Below, piece after piece: positions 35,316-44,808 of a stretch of 64,000 nt of DNA. The DNA lies in NCBI GenBank assembly GCA_944324175.1, contig CALUVH010000011.1:1-64000 (forward strand), written 5' to 3'. The notes under the pieces were generated by a model. The model was not told the origin of the DNA. It worked only from the letters and a program-made list of their open reading frames with translations, and ran no database searches. The position numbers and the translations under genes were made by a program. Source of the DNA: Candidatus Gastranaerophilales bacterium. Its GTDB lineage: Bacteria > Cyanobacteriota > Vampirovibrionia > Gastranaerophilales > Gastranaerophilaceae. Each line of letters begins with the position of its first letter. The stretch's first letter is position 1.

Positions 35316-36729
35316 CATAGGGTAAAATTATCTCAAATTCACAACCTTTGTCTACTTCTGTATTAAGCTTAATTTCACCACTATGAAGTCCTACAATACT
35401 TTTTACGATAGCAAGTCCGAGTCCTGTGCCTCCTAATGCACGGCTTCGGGCTTTATCTATACGATAAAAACGTTCAAAAATCCTTGGCGCATCTTCACTT
35501 GGAATACCAATTCCATAATCTTTGACTTTTATTACTATTTTATTTTCTATTCTATTCAGCACAATATCCACATAATCACTTTTTGAATATTTTATTGCAT
35601 TTGTAATCAAATTATTCAAAGCTTGCTCAATTAAATGCTCATCACCTTTATATTTCAATTCTGCACTCTGTGTAAATCTTAATTGTGGAGAGTGTTCCGA
35701 GTAAATATTTTCGAAAGAATTTACTACATTTGATACTGTATTGCCTAAGTCAAATTCTTTAAATTCATTATTACTCATGGAACGACGACTTTCTAAAAGT
35801 GACAGACTTAAAATATCATTAACTAGAGAATTAAGCCTTTTCGATTGTTCTGAAATTATTTTTAGGCATCTACTTTCTTGCCCGTTATCATTTTTATAAT
35901 AATTATTTTCTACAAATTCAACAGCAGAAAGTATCGCAGTAAGAGGGGTTTTTATCTCGTGTGAAACATTTGCAATAAATTCTTGTCTAAACTTTTCCAA
36001 CTGTTGTAAATCATTAATTTGATTTTTCAACTGTTTTGCCATTAGACTGATTGCAAGTGCTAATTCATGCAGTATTCCAGTCTCCGGTACAAAAATATTT
36101 TCTGATAAATCTCCTTTGGCAATTTTAGTTGCACTTGTCTGCAATTCATTAAACGGTATTTTTACCATCAAAGTTATGTATATCGAAAGTATAAATACCA
36201 AAATAAACCCTGCAATAAAAAACAAAATTATATTATACTGAGCTTTCAAAAGAGTATTCATAACATCAGCCTCAGAAATAGTTAATTCAAGCTGATAGTT
36301 ACCGCTATTTGATGTTATATCCGTTTCATAGCTTATCATTTTTTCTTTCACGGTTTCTTTATAATTTTTTATCTGCTTAGAAACTTTATTATCATTAATA
36401 CTATCTTGAGGAATATTATCATTATCAAAAACTAAATTACTTTTTGAATCGGCAACAATTTTACCTTTTGAATCTTTAATAGTAATCCTAATTTCATCAT
36501 CATTAAAATCATTACAGTATTTTTTTAAGGTCTTATAATCTTTTTTATCTAAAATCGGTCTGATAGCCCAAATAATTTGCTTTGTAAATACCTGAAGTTC
36601 ATTTTTTTCTTCCAACATATAGGAACGATTGAACTGGATTAGATGCAAAAATTGCAAAAACATCGCAATCAAAACTAAAAAAGCAAGACATAAAGGCAAC
36701 ATTGAAAGTAGTTTATCTCGTCTAGTCAT
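35305..36729 (-). CDS. Sensor histidine kinase (PhoR/WalK-like)
   Basis: A 474-residue membrane kinase. TM1 is at about 9-30, an extracytoplasmic sensor domain at 32-162, TM2 at 166-188, and HAMP at 190-242. The H-box 'FIANVSHEIKTPLTAIL' carries His257, the N-box is 'NNLITNAIKYS', and G1/G2 are 'DYGIGIP' and 'GGTGLGLAIVKSIV'. All catalytic boxes are intact, in contrast to the PAS kinase-like protein at 12647. It overlaps the response regulator gene by 8 bases and is translated after it. Confidence 0.93.
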   Translation of the reverse strand: MTRRDKLLSMLPLCLAFLVLIAMFLQFLHLIQFNRSYMLEEKNELQVFTKQIIWAIRPILDKKDYKTLKKYCNDFNDDEIRITIKDSKGKIVADSKSNLVFDNDNIPQDSINDNKVSKQIKNYKETVKEKMISYETDITSNSGNYQLELTISEADVMNTLLKAQYNIILFFIAGFILVFILSIYITLMVKIPFNELQTSATKIAKGDLSENIFVPETGILHELALAISLMAKQLKNQINDLQQLEKFRQEFIANVSHEIKTPLTAILSAVEFVENNYYKNDNGQESRCLKIISEQSKRLNSLVNDILSLSLLESRRSMSNNEFKEFDLGNTVSNVVNSFENIYSEHSPQLRFTQSAELKYKGDEHLIEQALNNLITNAIKYSKSDYVDIVLNRIENKIVIKVKDYGIGIPSEDAPRIFERFYRIDKARSRALGGTGLGLAIVKSIVGLHSGEIKLNTEVDKGCEFEIILPYVNE

Positions 36730-37423
36730 ATTGTTCCTCTTTTAATCGATAACCAATACCTCGTATAGTTTCAATGTTTTTTCCAAAATCTTTCAATTTT
36801 TTTCTTAAATTTACAATCTGAACATCCACAGAGCGTTCAGCAATGTCAAAACCATCATCACCGCGAAGGTTGGAAATTAACTGCGAACGCGTATAGACTT
36901 TACCTGCATGTTTTGCAAATATTGACAATATCTCAAATTCACTGAAAGTTAAATCTATAATCTCACTATCTATTTTTATCATTCTTTGAGGTAAATTTAT
37001 ATACAAATTTTTGTAGCGGATGACATCATTAACATCCAATTTAGAACAATTTCGTAATTGTGATTTAATCCTTGCTATAAGAATTTTATTACTAAACGGT
37101 TTTGTAATATAATCATTAGCTCCCGCATCAAGCCCATTTACAATATCATTTTCACGAGACTTAGCGCTTAAAATTATGATTGGTATATTAGACATAGGCG
37201 AATTTGAAGCTTTTAATCTTCGACAAATAGATAATCCGTCAACCTTTGGTAGCATTAAATCTAATAAAATCAAATCAGGTAACCATTCTTGCGCAATTTG
37301 CAACGCTTCTTCACCATCACCGGCAACACGAATATTAATAAATCCCTCAGCTTCAAGATTCATTTTTATTAATTCACAAATTGCAATTTCATCATCAACT
37401 ACAAGTATCTTTTTATTTACCAT
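36722..37423 (-). CDS. OmpR/PhoB-family response regulator
   Basis: A 233-residue protein. The receiver domain at 1-120 has acidic Asp10/Asp11, phosphoacceptor Asp55 in 'LILLDLMLPK', and 'YITKPF'. The winged-helix DNA-binding domain is at 135-230 ('LTFSEFEILSIFAKHAGKVY', 'RSVDVQIVNLRKKL'). It is the partner of the overlapping kinase downstream. The stimulus and targets are not evident; phosphate or envelope stress would be typical for the family. Confidence 0.93.
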   Translation of the reverse strand: MVNKKILVVDDEIAICELIKMNLEAEGFINIRVAGDGEEALQIAQEWLPDLILLDLMLPKVDGLSICRRLKASNSPMSNIPIIILSAKSRENDIVNGLDAGANDYITKPFSNKILIARIKSQLRNCSKLDVNDVIRYKNLYINLPQRMIKIDSEIIDLTFSEFEILSIFAKHAGKVYTRSQLISNLRGDDGFDIAERSVDVQIVNLRKKLKDFGKNIETIRGIGYRLKEEQYD

Positions 37424-37495
37424 AACAATTCCAATCTATTTTTCATTATATTATAAAAAACATACATTACACATATGTTAATTCGGGTTTATCTT

Positions 37496-38281
37496 TTAAA
37501 TTAATTTATGAAAAACAGGTTGCATTTTGTCAAAAGTGCAGAAATTTTTATACCCCAAATATTTTAACTGTTCATGAATAAATGGGATTTTATATCCCAC
37601 ATGCTCTTCTCTGTGAGAATCAGAACCTATTGTAATTATTTCACCTCCAAGTTCTTTGTAAAATTTTAAAATATCACGAGACGGCATCAAATCTTGCAAT
37701 CCATAACGAAATGATGAAGTATTTACCTCAATACCCTTACCATTTTCAATTAAATGTTTTAAAATCATTTCAACAATATCTTTAACATTTTCAAAAGGAT
37801 ATTCACAGACTCTATCATAGCGTCTTATCAAATCCATGTGACCCAATACACTATAATCATTATAATTTGTAATGACATTATACAATTCTTGATAATACTC
37901 TCTATTGTATTGATCTTGAGTTTTACCACACTGAAAATCACCATTCCAAAGATCTTGATTATTAATCAAGTGAATTGAGAGTAAAATAAAATCAAAATCG
38001 TATTTATTGAAAATACATTCATAATAATTGCAAAGCTGTGACTGTAGACCAAACTCCATACCAAATTTTATTGTAATATCATTTTTAAATAAATCCCTAC
38101 ATTTATTAATTTCTTTTAGATAAGAATCACAATCACAATCGTTATATCCATATACAGCATTTATGTGATCCGTAAAACAAATTTCATCAAAGCCAAGACA
38201 AATAGCTTTTCTCACAGCTGTTTCCATAGGTAAAGAGCTGTCGTCACTATAAAATGTATGCATATGGTAATCAGCTAGCAT
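37496..38281 (-). CDS. PHP-domain phosphatase (histidinol-phosphatase HisJ-like)
   Basis: A 261-residue PHP protein. 'DYHMHTFYSDDSS' at 4-16 supplies the first metal ligands, followed by 'CFTDHIN', 'FGMEFGL', 'VLGHMDLI' and 'TIGSDSHREEHVG'. The family hydrolyses histidinol phosphate or other phosphoesters. No his genes are nearby. AGGAGG lies five bases before the ATG. It follows serB by 43 bases on the same strand and may be cotranscribed with it. Confidence 0.85.
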   Translation of the reverse strand: MLADYHMHTFYSDDSSLPMETAVRKAICLGFDEICFTDHINAVYGYNDCDCDSYLKEINKCRDLFKNDITIKFGMEFGLQSQLCNYYECIFNKYDFDFILLSIHLINNQDLWNGDFQCGKTQDQYNREYYQELYNVITNYNDYSVLGHMDLIRRYDRVCEYPFENVKDIVEMILKHLIENGKGIEVNTSSFRYGLQDLMPSRDILKFYKELGGEIITIGSDSHREEHVGYKIPFIHEQLKYLGYKNFCTFDKMQPVFHKLI

Positions 38282-38324
38282 ATGGGGCCTCCTGATTACA
38301 TTATACTACAAGCAGAATTTTAAT

Positions 38325-38945
38325 TTAAATTTTATCAAGGATTAATGTCAAATCTTTTTGTTCAATGATAATATCCGCTTTTTGTTTTAATACAGGCTTA
38401 GCACAAAAAGCTACACGTTTTTTCGAAAACTCAAACATACTTAAATCATTTGCGCCATCACCGACAACAAGAGTGTCTTCAGGAGTTGAATTTGTAAGTT
38501 TTTGCAAACGTTGAAGCATTTTACCTTTACTATCGTTAAACATCATCTCACCACCCACAAGTCCAGTTAATCTCCTATTTTTGGTATGAAGCACATTAGA
38601 GAATTCCGCATCAATCCCAAGCTTTTTGATAAACGGTACAGTTGCATTTTTAAATCCACCTGAAAAGCAAACAACTAAATACCCCATTTTTTTAAGATTT
38701 TTAACGGTTTCCTCTGCTCCACACATAACAGGTAAATTTTCACAAATGTGATTAACAGTCTCAACTTCCATTCCCTTCAGCAAAGAAACTCTTTCTATCA
38801 AACTTTCGAAAAAGTCCAACTCACCTTGCATAGCTCTGTCTGTAATAGATTTAATTTCGCTTGCTATACCGATTTGTCGGGCCAAGAATTCAAGCGTTTC
38901 ACCATCCATTAAAGTAGAATCGAAGTCAAAAACTGCTAATTTCAT
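38325..38945 (-). CDS. serB: Phosphoserine phosphatase
   Basis: A 206-residue HAD-superfamily enzyme. Motif I is 'FDFDSTLMDGETLEF' (nucleophile and general acid Asp, with SerB-type Glu), motif II 'VCFSGGF', and motif III/IV 'VVGDGANDLSMF'. It performs the last step of serine synthesis, phosphoserine to serine. It starts 12 bases after serA, in a three-gene serine operon. Confidence 0.92.
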   Translation of the reverse strand: MKLAVFDFDSTLMDGETLEFLARQIGIASEIKSITDRAMQGELDFFESLIERVSLLKGMEVETVNHICENLPVMCGAEETVKNLKKMGYLVVCFSGGFKNATVPFIKKLGIDAEFSNVLHTKNRRLTGLVGGEMMFNDSKGKMLQRLQKLTNSTPEDTLVVGDGANDLSMFEFSKKRVAFCAKPVLKQKADIIIEQKDLTLILDKI

Positions 38946-38957
38946 TTGCTATCCTTA

Positions 38958-40556
38958 TTATTCTTGAACATCTAAACTAATATATTTTGGGTTATGAACA
39001 CCAGATATTTTATCAATAGCAGAAAGCACATCGCTTCCAACTGCTGAATCTATGTTAATTACCATTATAGATTCCGTCTCGTGCTTATCATTTTTTTGCA
39101 CAACATTCATTGAACCAATGTTTATGTTATTTTCACCAATAACCTGAGCCACTTTTGCAATCATAGCAGGCTGGTTAATATGCGGCACAAGCAACATATG
39201 TTTTTGAGGACGAATGCTGGTTTCATAATCGTTAATCTTTACGATTCTTGGAATATCTTTTGCTACCATAGCACCTGCCACCACGCTAATACCCTTATCA
39301 GTTGTCAGTTTTACACTTAGCAAACCTGCAAAGTTACATTTAACTTTTGAACGTGTAGATATGATATCAATCCCCCGTTTTTTAGCCAAAATTGGGGCAT
39401 TAACGTAGTTAACTCCTTCAAGCATAGATGAAAGTGCGCCTTTTAGTACTGCAACCTCAAGCGGTTGAATATCAAGTTCAGCCAAGTCACCCTGAGCTGT
39501 AATCTCAATTGATTTAATTACACCTTGAGAAATTTGCATAGCTAAAGCTCCGGAATTTTCTGCAATTTGCATATAATCTTTTACCGGTTCCAACTTGTCA
39601 GGGCGAAGTGATGGAATATTTACAGCAGAGGAAGCTGAACCGCCTAATAGTACCTCTTTTATTTGCTCTGCAACATCTATTGCTACATTCATTTGAGCTT
39701 CTTGCGTGCTTGCACCCAAGTGAGGAGTCAATACAACATTTCCTTCACAGTGGATTAATGGACATTCACTAATATTAGGTTCATTTTCATACACATCAAT
39801 AGCAGCTGCCTTAACCTGTCCGCTTTCAATAGCGTCTTTTAAATCTTGCTCATTAATTATCCCACCACGAGCACAATTAACGAGCCTTACGCCTTTTTTC
39901 ATTTTAGCAATGGTTTGCTTGTTTATAAGATTTAAAGTATCTTTTGTTTTAGGTACATGTAAAGTAATAAAATCGCACCTGCCCCAAAAATCATCAATAT
40001 TAGTGATGTACTCAGCTCCCAACTTTTCAACAATTTCTTTTGAAGCAAAAGGATCAAACACCACAAGTTTCATACCAAGCGCAAGCGCTACCTCAGCAAC
40101 ATGGGTACCAATTTTGCCAAAACCGATAATACCAAGAGTTTTTTTATAAAGTTCACAACCGGTAAATTTTGTCCTATCCCACTTACCCTCTTTTGTAGAA
40201 GTGGCAGCCGGTGCAATATTTCTTGCCATTGCAAGCATTAAAGCTATTGTATGCTCAGCTGCAGCCATTGTATTCCCATCAGGAGAATTTACAACAATAA
40301 TACCTCTTTGAGTAGCTGCATCTACATCAATATTATCAACCCCTACACCAGCTCTTCCAATAATTTTAAGATTTTTACCTGCCTCTATAATTTTTGCGGT
40401 AACTTTCGTCTGACTCCTTACCATTAATGCATCATACTGAGGAATTTTTTCAACTAATTCCTCTTCGCTCATTGTAGGTAAAAAATCCACCTCTGCGGCA
40501 GCTTCAATAATTTTCCCTGCTGCCTCATTTATTTTATCAGTAACTAAAACTTTCAT
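38958..40556 (-). CDS. serA: D-3-phosphoglycerate dehydrogenase
   Basis: A 532-residue long-form SerA. It has an NAD-binding core with 'LGIIGFGKIGTHVAEVA' and catalytic 'NCARGGIINE', 'IDVYENEP' and 'LTPHLGAST'. An ASB-like intervening domain follows, then a C-terminal ACT domain ('HINQPAMIAKVAQVIGENNI') that usually mediates serine feedback. It oxidises 3-phosphoglycerate, the first step of serine synthesis. AAGGA lies before the ATG. It sits between the aminotransferase and serB genes. Confidence 0.97.
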   Translation of the reverse strand: MKVLVTDKINEAAGKIIEAAAEVDFLPTMSEEELVEKIPQYDALMVRSQTKVTAKIIEAGKNLKIIGRAGVGVDNIDVDAATQRGIIVVNSPDGNTMAAAEHTIALMLAMARNIAPAATSTKEGKWDRTKFTGCELYKKTLGIIGFGKIGTHVAEVALALGMKLVVFDPFASKEIVEKLGAEYITNIDDFWGRCDFITLHVPKTKDTLNLINKQTIAKMKKGVRLVNCARGGIINEQDLKDAIESGQVKAAAIDVYENEPNISECPLIHCEGNVVLTPHLGASTQEAQMNVAIDVAEQIKEVLLGGSASSAVNIPSLRPDKLEPVKDYMQIAENSGALAMQISQGVIKSIEITAQGDLAELDIQPLEVAVLKGALSSMLEGVNYVNAPILAKKRGIDIISTRSKVKCNFAGLLSVKLTTDKGISVVAGAMVAKDIPRIVKINDYETSIRPQKHMLLVPHINQPAMIAKVAQVIGENNINIGSMNVVQKNDKHETESIMVINIDSAVGSDVLSAIDKISGVHNPKYISLDVQE

Positions 40557-40572
40557 TTATACATTCCTTCTT

Positions 40573-41724
40573 TTATTTATTTAATTCAGTTATAAGAGTC
40601 TTAACACCTGCACCTAAATCGAAATTATGTCCTAACTTCAACAAAGTTGCTTCCAAAGCACCTACAGAAGCAATAAGATCTCTATCGCAGACAAAACCTA
40701 AAGTACCCATTCTAAAAATCTTATCTTTAAGTTGATTTTGCCCGTTTGCTACGACAATGTCATAATCACTTTTTAGAGTTTTTCTGATATCAGGAACAGA
40801 AATTCCATCGGGTGGCAAAATGGAAGTAATAGCGTAGCTGGCATTTTCATCCTTTTCAACCAGTAATTTCAAGTTAATAGCTTTTAAAGCTGCACGGAGC
40901 GCTTTTGCATGACGTCTATGGCGTTCATTCATATTATCAATGCCTTCTTCTTTAATCATTTTTAATGCTACATTTAGCCCTGAAATAAGATTTACCGCAG
41001 GAGTATATGGCGTAGAATTATCTTTCACAGCTTTTTTGTGTGCAGCCCAATCAAAGTAAAAACTAGGATGTTTACACTGTTCATAAGCCTTCCAAGCTTT
41101 CTCATTAGCCACGAGAAAAGCAAGTCCTGGTGGTACCATAAAACCTTTTTGAGAACCGGATACCAAAACATCAATTCCCCATTCATCAGGCTTACAAGGC
41201 ATTGCACAAATACTTGTTACTCCATCTACAACAGACAATGCTCCATGTTCTTTAATTATTGAACATAATGTTTTCACATCATTTGCAGCTCCGGTAGAGG
41301 TTTCACTGTGAGTAAGGGTAACAATTTTAATTTCTTTATTTACATCCAGCTCCAGTCGTTTTTTTAAGATTTCAGGATCTATAACTTCACCGGCACTAAC
41401 CTCAATTTTTTCAACATCAGCACCACAAGACTCAGCAATTTTTGCCCAGCGGTTGCCAAAATTCCCGATAACAAGTGAAAGGACCTTATCTCCTTCATTT
41501 ATTAGGTTTTCTAAGGCTGCACACATTGCCCCCGTTCCGCTTGATGTGAACATAAAAACATCATTTTCGGTTTGAAACACGTATTTTAAATTTTCATAAA
41601 CTTCTTTTAATATGGAGGAAAATTCCGAGCTTCTGTGTCCAATAGGGTGTTTTGCAATTTCCAACATAACTGATTCAGGCACCGGTGTAGGTCCAGGAAT
41701 CATTAAAAAAGTTTTGTCTCTCAT
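40573..41724 (-). CDS. Class V aminotransferase, probable phosphoserine transaminase
   Basis: A 383-residue PLP enzyme of the alanine-glyoxylate/serine-pyruvate aminotransferase type. It opens 'MIPGPTPVPESV' with 'PIGHRSSEF', and the PLP lysine is in 'VSGSQKGFMVPPG'. By sequence it is not SerC. First position in the operon with serA and serB argues that it does the missing middle step, 3-phosphohydroxypyruvate to phosphoserine. That assignment is inferred from context; a serine-glyoxylate activity is the alternative. Confidence 0.88.
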   Translation of the reverse strand: MRDKTFLMIPGPTPVPESVMLEIAKHPIGHRSSEFSSILKEVYENLKYVFQTENDVFMFTSSGTGAMCAALENLINEGDKVLSLVIGNFGNRWAKIAESCGADVEKIEVSAGEVIDPEILKKRLELDVNKEIKIVTLTHSETSTGAANDVKTLCSIIKEHGALSVVDGVTSICAMPCKPDEWGIDVLVSGSQKGFMVPPGLAFLVANEKAWKAYEQCKHPSFYFDWAAHKKAVKDNSTPYTPAVNLISGLNVALKMIKEEGIDNMNERHRRHAKALRAALKAINLKLLVEKDENASYAITSILPPDGISVPDIRKTLKSDYDIVVANGQNQLKDKIFRMGTLGFVCDRDLIASVGALEATLLKLGHNFDLGAGVKTLITELNK

Positions 41725-41855
41725 ATAATTTCCTCCTTAATACACATCCTTATTATCACACAGAACAAAAATTATTGGTATAACTTAATAAAAATATATG
41801 TATTTTTCGTAATATGAGAGATTTTATGATGATTATAACCCCAGTAAAAAGCAAA

Positions 41856-43346
41856 TTACAAGCGAGCTAAAAACCTGTCAAAAGCAAGCATTCCTTCACA
41901 AGTCCGCTTAAAAACTCCTGAATCTTCAAGGACATTGACGAATACCTGAGCGAGTTCATATTCAAAAATTGAAAAAATATTCTCACGGTTAAAATCGTAC
42001 TTATAAGCAAAACTCTCGACCCAGTCAGCATGCTTTTCTATAAGTTCATCTGCTCGTAAATCTTTTTTATGTAGTATGCATTCAGCAAGAGCTTTTAATT
42101 CTTTTTCCAATCTGGAAGGAAGTACAGCAAGTCCCATAACCTCAATTAAGCCAATATTCTCTTTTTTAATATGATGCAAATTACTATGCGGATGAAAAAC
42201 ACCTAAAGGATGTTCCTCGGTTGTTATATTATTTCTCAAAACCAAATCAAGCTCGAACAGCTCTCCTTTTTTTCGCGCAATCGGAGTAATTGTATTATGA
42301 GGCTCACCATCTGTAATTGCAAAAATAAATGCCTTTTCATCAGTATAATTTCGCCAGACAGCCAAAATATAATCAGCAACATCAACAAGGCGTTCATCAT
42401 TCTTACTTTGGAGTCTTATTACTGACATAGGCCATTTTACAATACCAGCTTTTACATCTTCAAAATTTTTAATTGTAAAGATTTTTTCAATAGGAGCCTT
42501 TGCCATAGCAAATTCATACCTACCACCTTGAAAATGATCATGGGATAATATTGATCCACCTACAATAGGCAAATCAGCATTTGATCCTATAAAGTAATGA
42601 GGGAATAATCTTATAAAGTCAAAGAGTTTCCTAAATGTAGCACGGTTAATTACCATAGGTATGTGTTCACTATTAAATGCTATACAATGCTCATTGTAAT
42701 ATACGTAAGGAGAATATTGAAAATACCATTGTTCTTGATTGACTTCAATCGGAATTATTCTATGATTTTGCCGCGCCGGATGATTTAATCGTCCTGAATA
42801 ACCTTCATTTTCTGCACACAACATACACTTAGGGTAACCGCTTTGAGGTGCGCTTTTAGCAGCTGCTATCATTTTCGGATCTTTTTCCGGTTTAGATAAG
42901 TTTATAGATAAATCAAGCTTACCATACTCAGTATCAGCAGACCAGCGCAAATCTTTTTTTATTCTGTATGTGCGAATGTAATCCGTATTTTTAGAAAACT
43001 CATAATACCAATCTGTAGCTTTCTGAGGGGAAATCATATACATCTTATCAAAATTTTCAATTACCTCATGCGGTGTCGGCGTAATAGCACCCATAATTTT
43101 TGTATCAAACAAATCACGACATACAATATTCTCATCAATAAGCTTATTTTCTATAGCATAATCAATAATTTCTTTTAGTATTTTTTCAAGCTCTAATTCT
43201 GATGAATCGTTTTTATCATCAGGATTGAAGTCTGTTTTTTGAAGAATTTCTAAAATTCTGTTTGTTGAATAAATTCTATCCAAATCAGATATCAGTTCTT
43301 TTTTTATTGCATATTCAATAAGTTGATTTATCGCATTATCAATCAT
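41856..43346 (-). CDS. galT: UDP-glucose-hexose-1-phosphate uridylyltransferase, Firmicutes-type GalT
   Basis: A 496-residue enzyme of the long GalT class found in Firmicutes, not the short E. coli class (about 350). Landmarks are 'GYPKCMLCAENEGYSGRLNH', 'GSILSHDHFQGG' and 'GVFHPHSNLHHIKK'. It exchanges UMP between UDP-glucose and galactose-1-phosphate in the Leloir pathway. I start it at ATG 43346, seven bases after AAGGA; longer frames enter galK. It lies 11 bases downstream of galK. Confidence 0.93.
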   Translation of the reverse strand: MIDNAINQLIEYAIKKELISDLDRIYSTNRILEILQKTDFNPDDKNDSSELELEKILKEIIDYAIENKLIDENIVCRDLFDTKIMGAITPTPHEVIENFDKMYMISPQKATDWYYEFSKNTDYIRTYRIKKDLRWSADTEYGKLDLSINLSKPEKDPKMIAAAKSAPQSGYPKCMLCAENEGYSGRLNHPARQNHRIIPIEVNQEQWYFQYSPYVYYNEHCIAFNSEHIPMVINRATFRKLFDFIRLFPHYFIGSNADLPIVGGSILSHDHFQGGRYEFAMAKAPIEKIFTIKNFEDVKAGIVKWPMSVIRLQSKNDERLVDVADYILAVWRNYTDEKAFIFAITDGEPHNTITPIARKKGELFELDLVLRNNITTEEHPLGVFHPHSNLHHIKKENIGLIEVMGLAVLPSRLEKELKALAECILHKKDLRADELIEKHADWVESFAYKYDFNRENIFSIFEYELAQVFVNVLEDSGVFKRTCEGMLAFDRFLARL

Positions 43347-43357
43347 AATAAATCCTT

Positions 43358-44650
43358 TTATTTGAATTGTATTCCGCCACATGGTCTTATTGATAGGATG
43401 TGACAAGAATTTTCACCCGTTATTTTTTCCATTTCTTTTTTAAACACATCAAGCATCTCATTAGGGACAAAAGCTTGTACCGTACCGGCGAATCCTCCAC
43501 CATGTACCCGATACGCCCCATTATTTTTTAACAAACGCTCACAGGTTGCAAGTACCACAGCTACAGCTTGTTCTTTTGAAGAACCAGCCACCGTAACATT
43601 TTGCAAATACATAAATGAAGATTGTCCTGACTCTTTTATCAAAGACAAGAATTTATCAAAATTATCATTTTTTAAAGCCTCCGCTTCTTCTTTTGCTCGT
43701 TCTGAGTCGTTAAAATAATGCAAAGCTCGCAATACAGCCCTATCACCTGCAAATTTTCTAACCTGAGCAAAGTTAGCTATAAAATCCTCTTTTGAAACCT
43801 CTCGTAAATATTGCTTCCCGAAAAATTCAGCAACACATCGCATTTCTTTTGGAATTGTAGCATATTCACCCGTTAAATCAGCATGATCAGCACCTGAGTC
43901 AATTATACATAGCGAATAGCCTGTCATTGAAAAATCAAAATTAACTTTAGTAATAATCGGATTTTCAACATCATTAAAATCAATTTCGACAACATTTCCT
44001 ACTGATGACGCCATTTGATCCATAAGACCGCTTGGCTTACCGAAATATACATTTTCCGCATATTGTCCTATTTTTGCAATTTCAACAGGCGAAATTCTTT
44101 CATCATCAGGACAACAAAAACTCTTTATAATGTTTCCGATAAGGACTTCAAACGCAGCCGAAGAAGAAAGTCCTGAGCCTTTCAAAACATTTGATGTTGT
44201 ATAAGCGTTAAATCCTTTTAATTCATACCCAAGTTGTTGAAATTTTGCTGCTACCCCTTTTATTAAAGCTTTTGCCTGATTAAATTCTTTTTCCTCCACC
44301 TTAAGTGAGTCAAGCTCAATCACATCAAGCGGATAACCTTCTGACTGAACCCTTATTACACGCTCATTATTTAATGAAGCCGCTGCTATAACATCAAGAT
44401 TTATACTACCCGCAAGCACACAACCATGCTGGTGATCAGTGTGATTACCGCCTATTTCTGTCCTTCCCGGAGCTGAGAATAGACTTATTTCTGATGTCTG
44501 AGAAAATGTTTTTTCATATCCTTCAATCACTTGTAAATAGCGCCTAGAAAAATATTCGCTTTCTTCTTTAGACACGCAGTACAAACTCATTAGCTCATCT
44601 GCAAATTTATTTTGCGTTAAATCATTTTTTAAATTCTCTAATTTGGCCAT
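43358..44650 (-). CDS. galK: Galactokinase
   Basis: A 430-residue GHMP kinase. The galactose signature is 'APGRTEIGGNHTDHQHG', the ATP loop 'KGSGLSSSAAFEVLIG', and motif 3 'RVHGGGFAGTVQAF'. It phosphorylates galactose at C1. The ATG at 44650 has GAGGG four bases upstream; an extension of seven codons lacks a ribosome site. It forms an operon with galT and is divergent from the sugar symporter. Confidence 0.95.
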   Translation of the reverse strand: MAKLENLKNDLTQNKFADELMSLYCVSKEESEYFSRRYLQVIEGYEKTFSQTSEISLFSAPGRTEIGGNHTDHQHGCVLAGSINLDVIAAASLNNERVIRVQSEGYPLDVIELDSLKVEEKEFNQAKALIKGVAAKFQQLGYELKGFNAYTTSNVLKGSGLSSSAAFEVLIGNIIKSFCCPDDERISPVEIAKIGQYAENVYFGKPSGLMDQMASSVGNVVEIDFNDVENPIITKVNFDFSMTGYSLCIIDSGADHADLTGEYATIPKEMRCVAEFFGKQYLREVSKEDFIANFAQVRKFAGDRAVLRALHYFNDSERAKEEAEALKNDNFDKFLSLIKESGQSSFMYLQNVTVAGSSKEQAVAVVLATCERLLKNNGAYRVHGGGFAGTVQAFVPNEMLDVFKKEMEKITGENSCHILSIRPCGGIQFK

Positions 44651-44725
44651 TTTACCCTCAAAAAAAAACATATAATTTTCTTATACCACATTTGGATGAA
44701 ATTTAAACCACCAGAAATATAAAAT

Positions 44726-44754
44726 GTTAATTTTTAAGAAATCACGGGTATAAT
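44726..44754 (+). promoter_or_regulatory. Candidate promoter of the sugar symporter gene
   Basis: TATAAT at 44749-44754 with a weak GTTAAT 17 bases upstream, 55 bases before the symporter ATG, in the intergenic region shared with galK. No operator palindrome stands out. Confidence 0.35.
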
Positions 44755-44808
44755 ATATTTATAATTTTTTAATGGTCTTTTGTTGATAGTATATTAGGAG
44801 ATTTTAAA

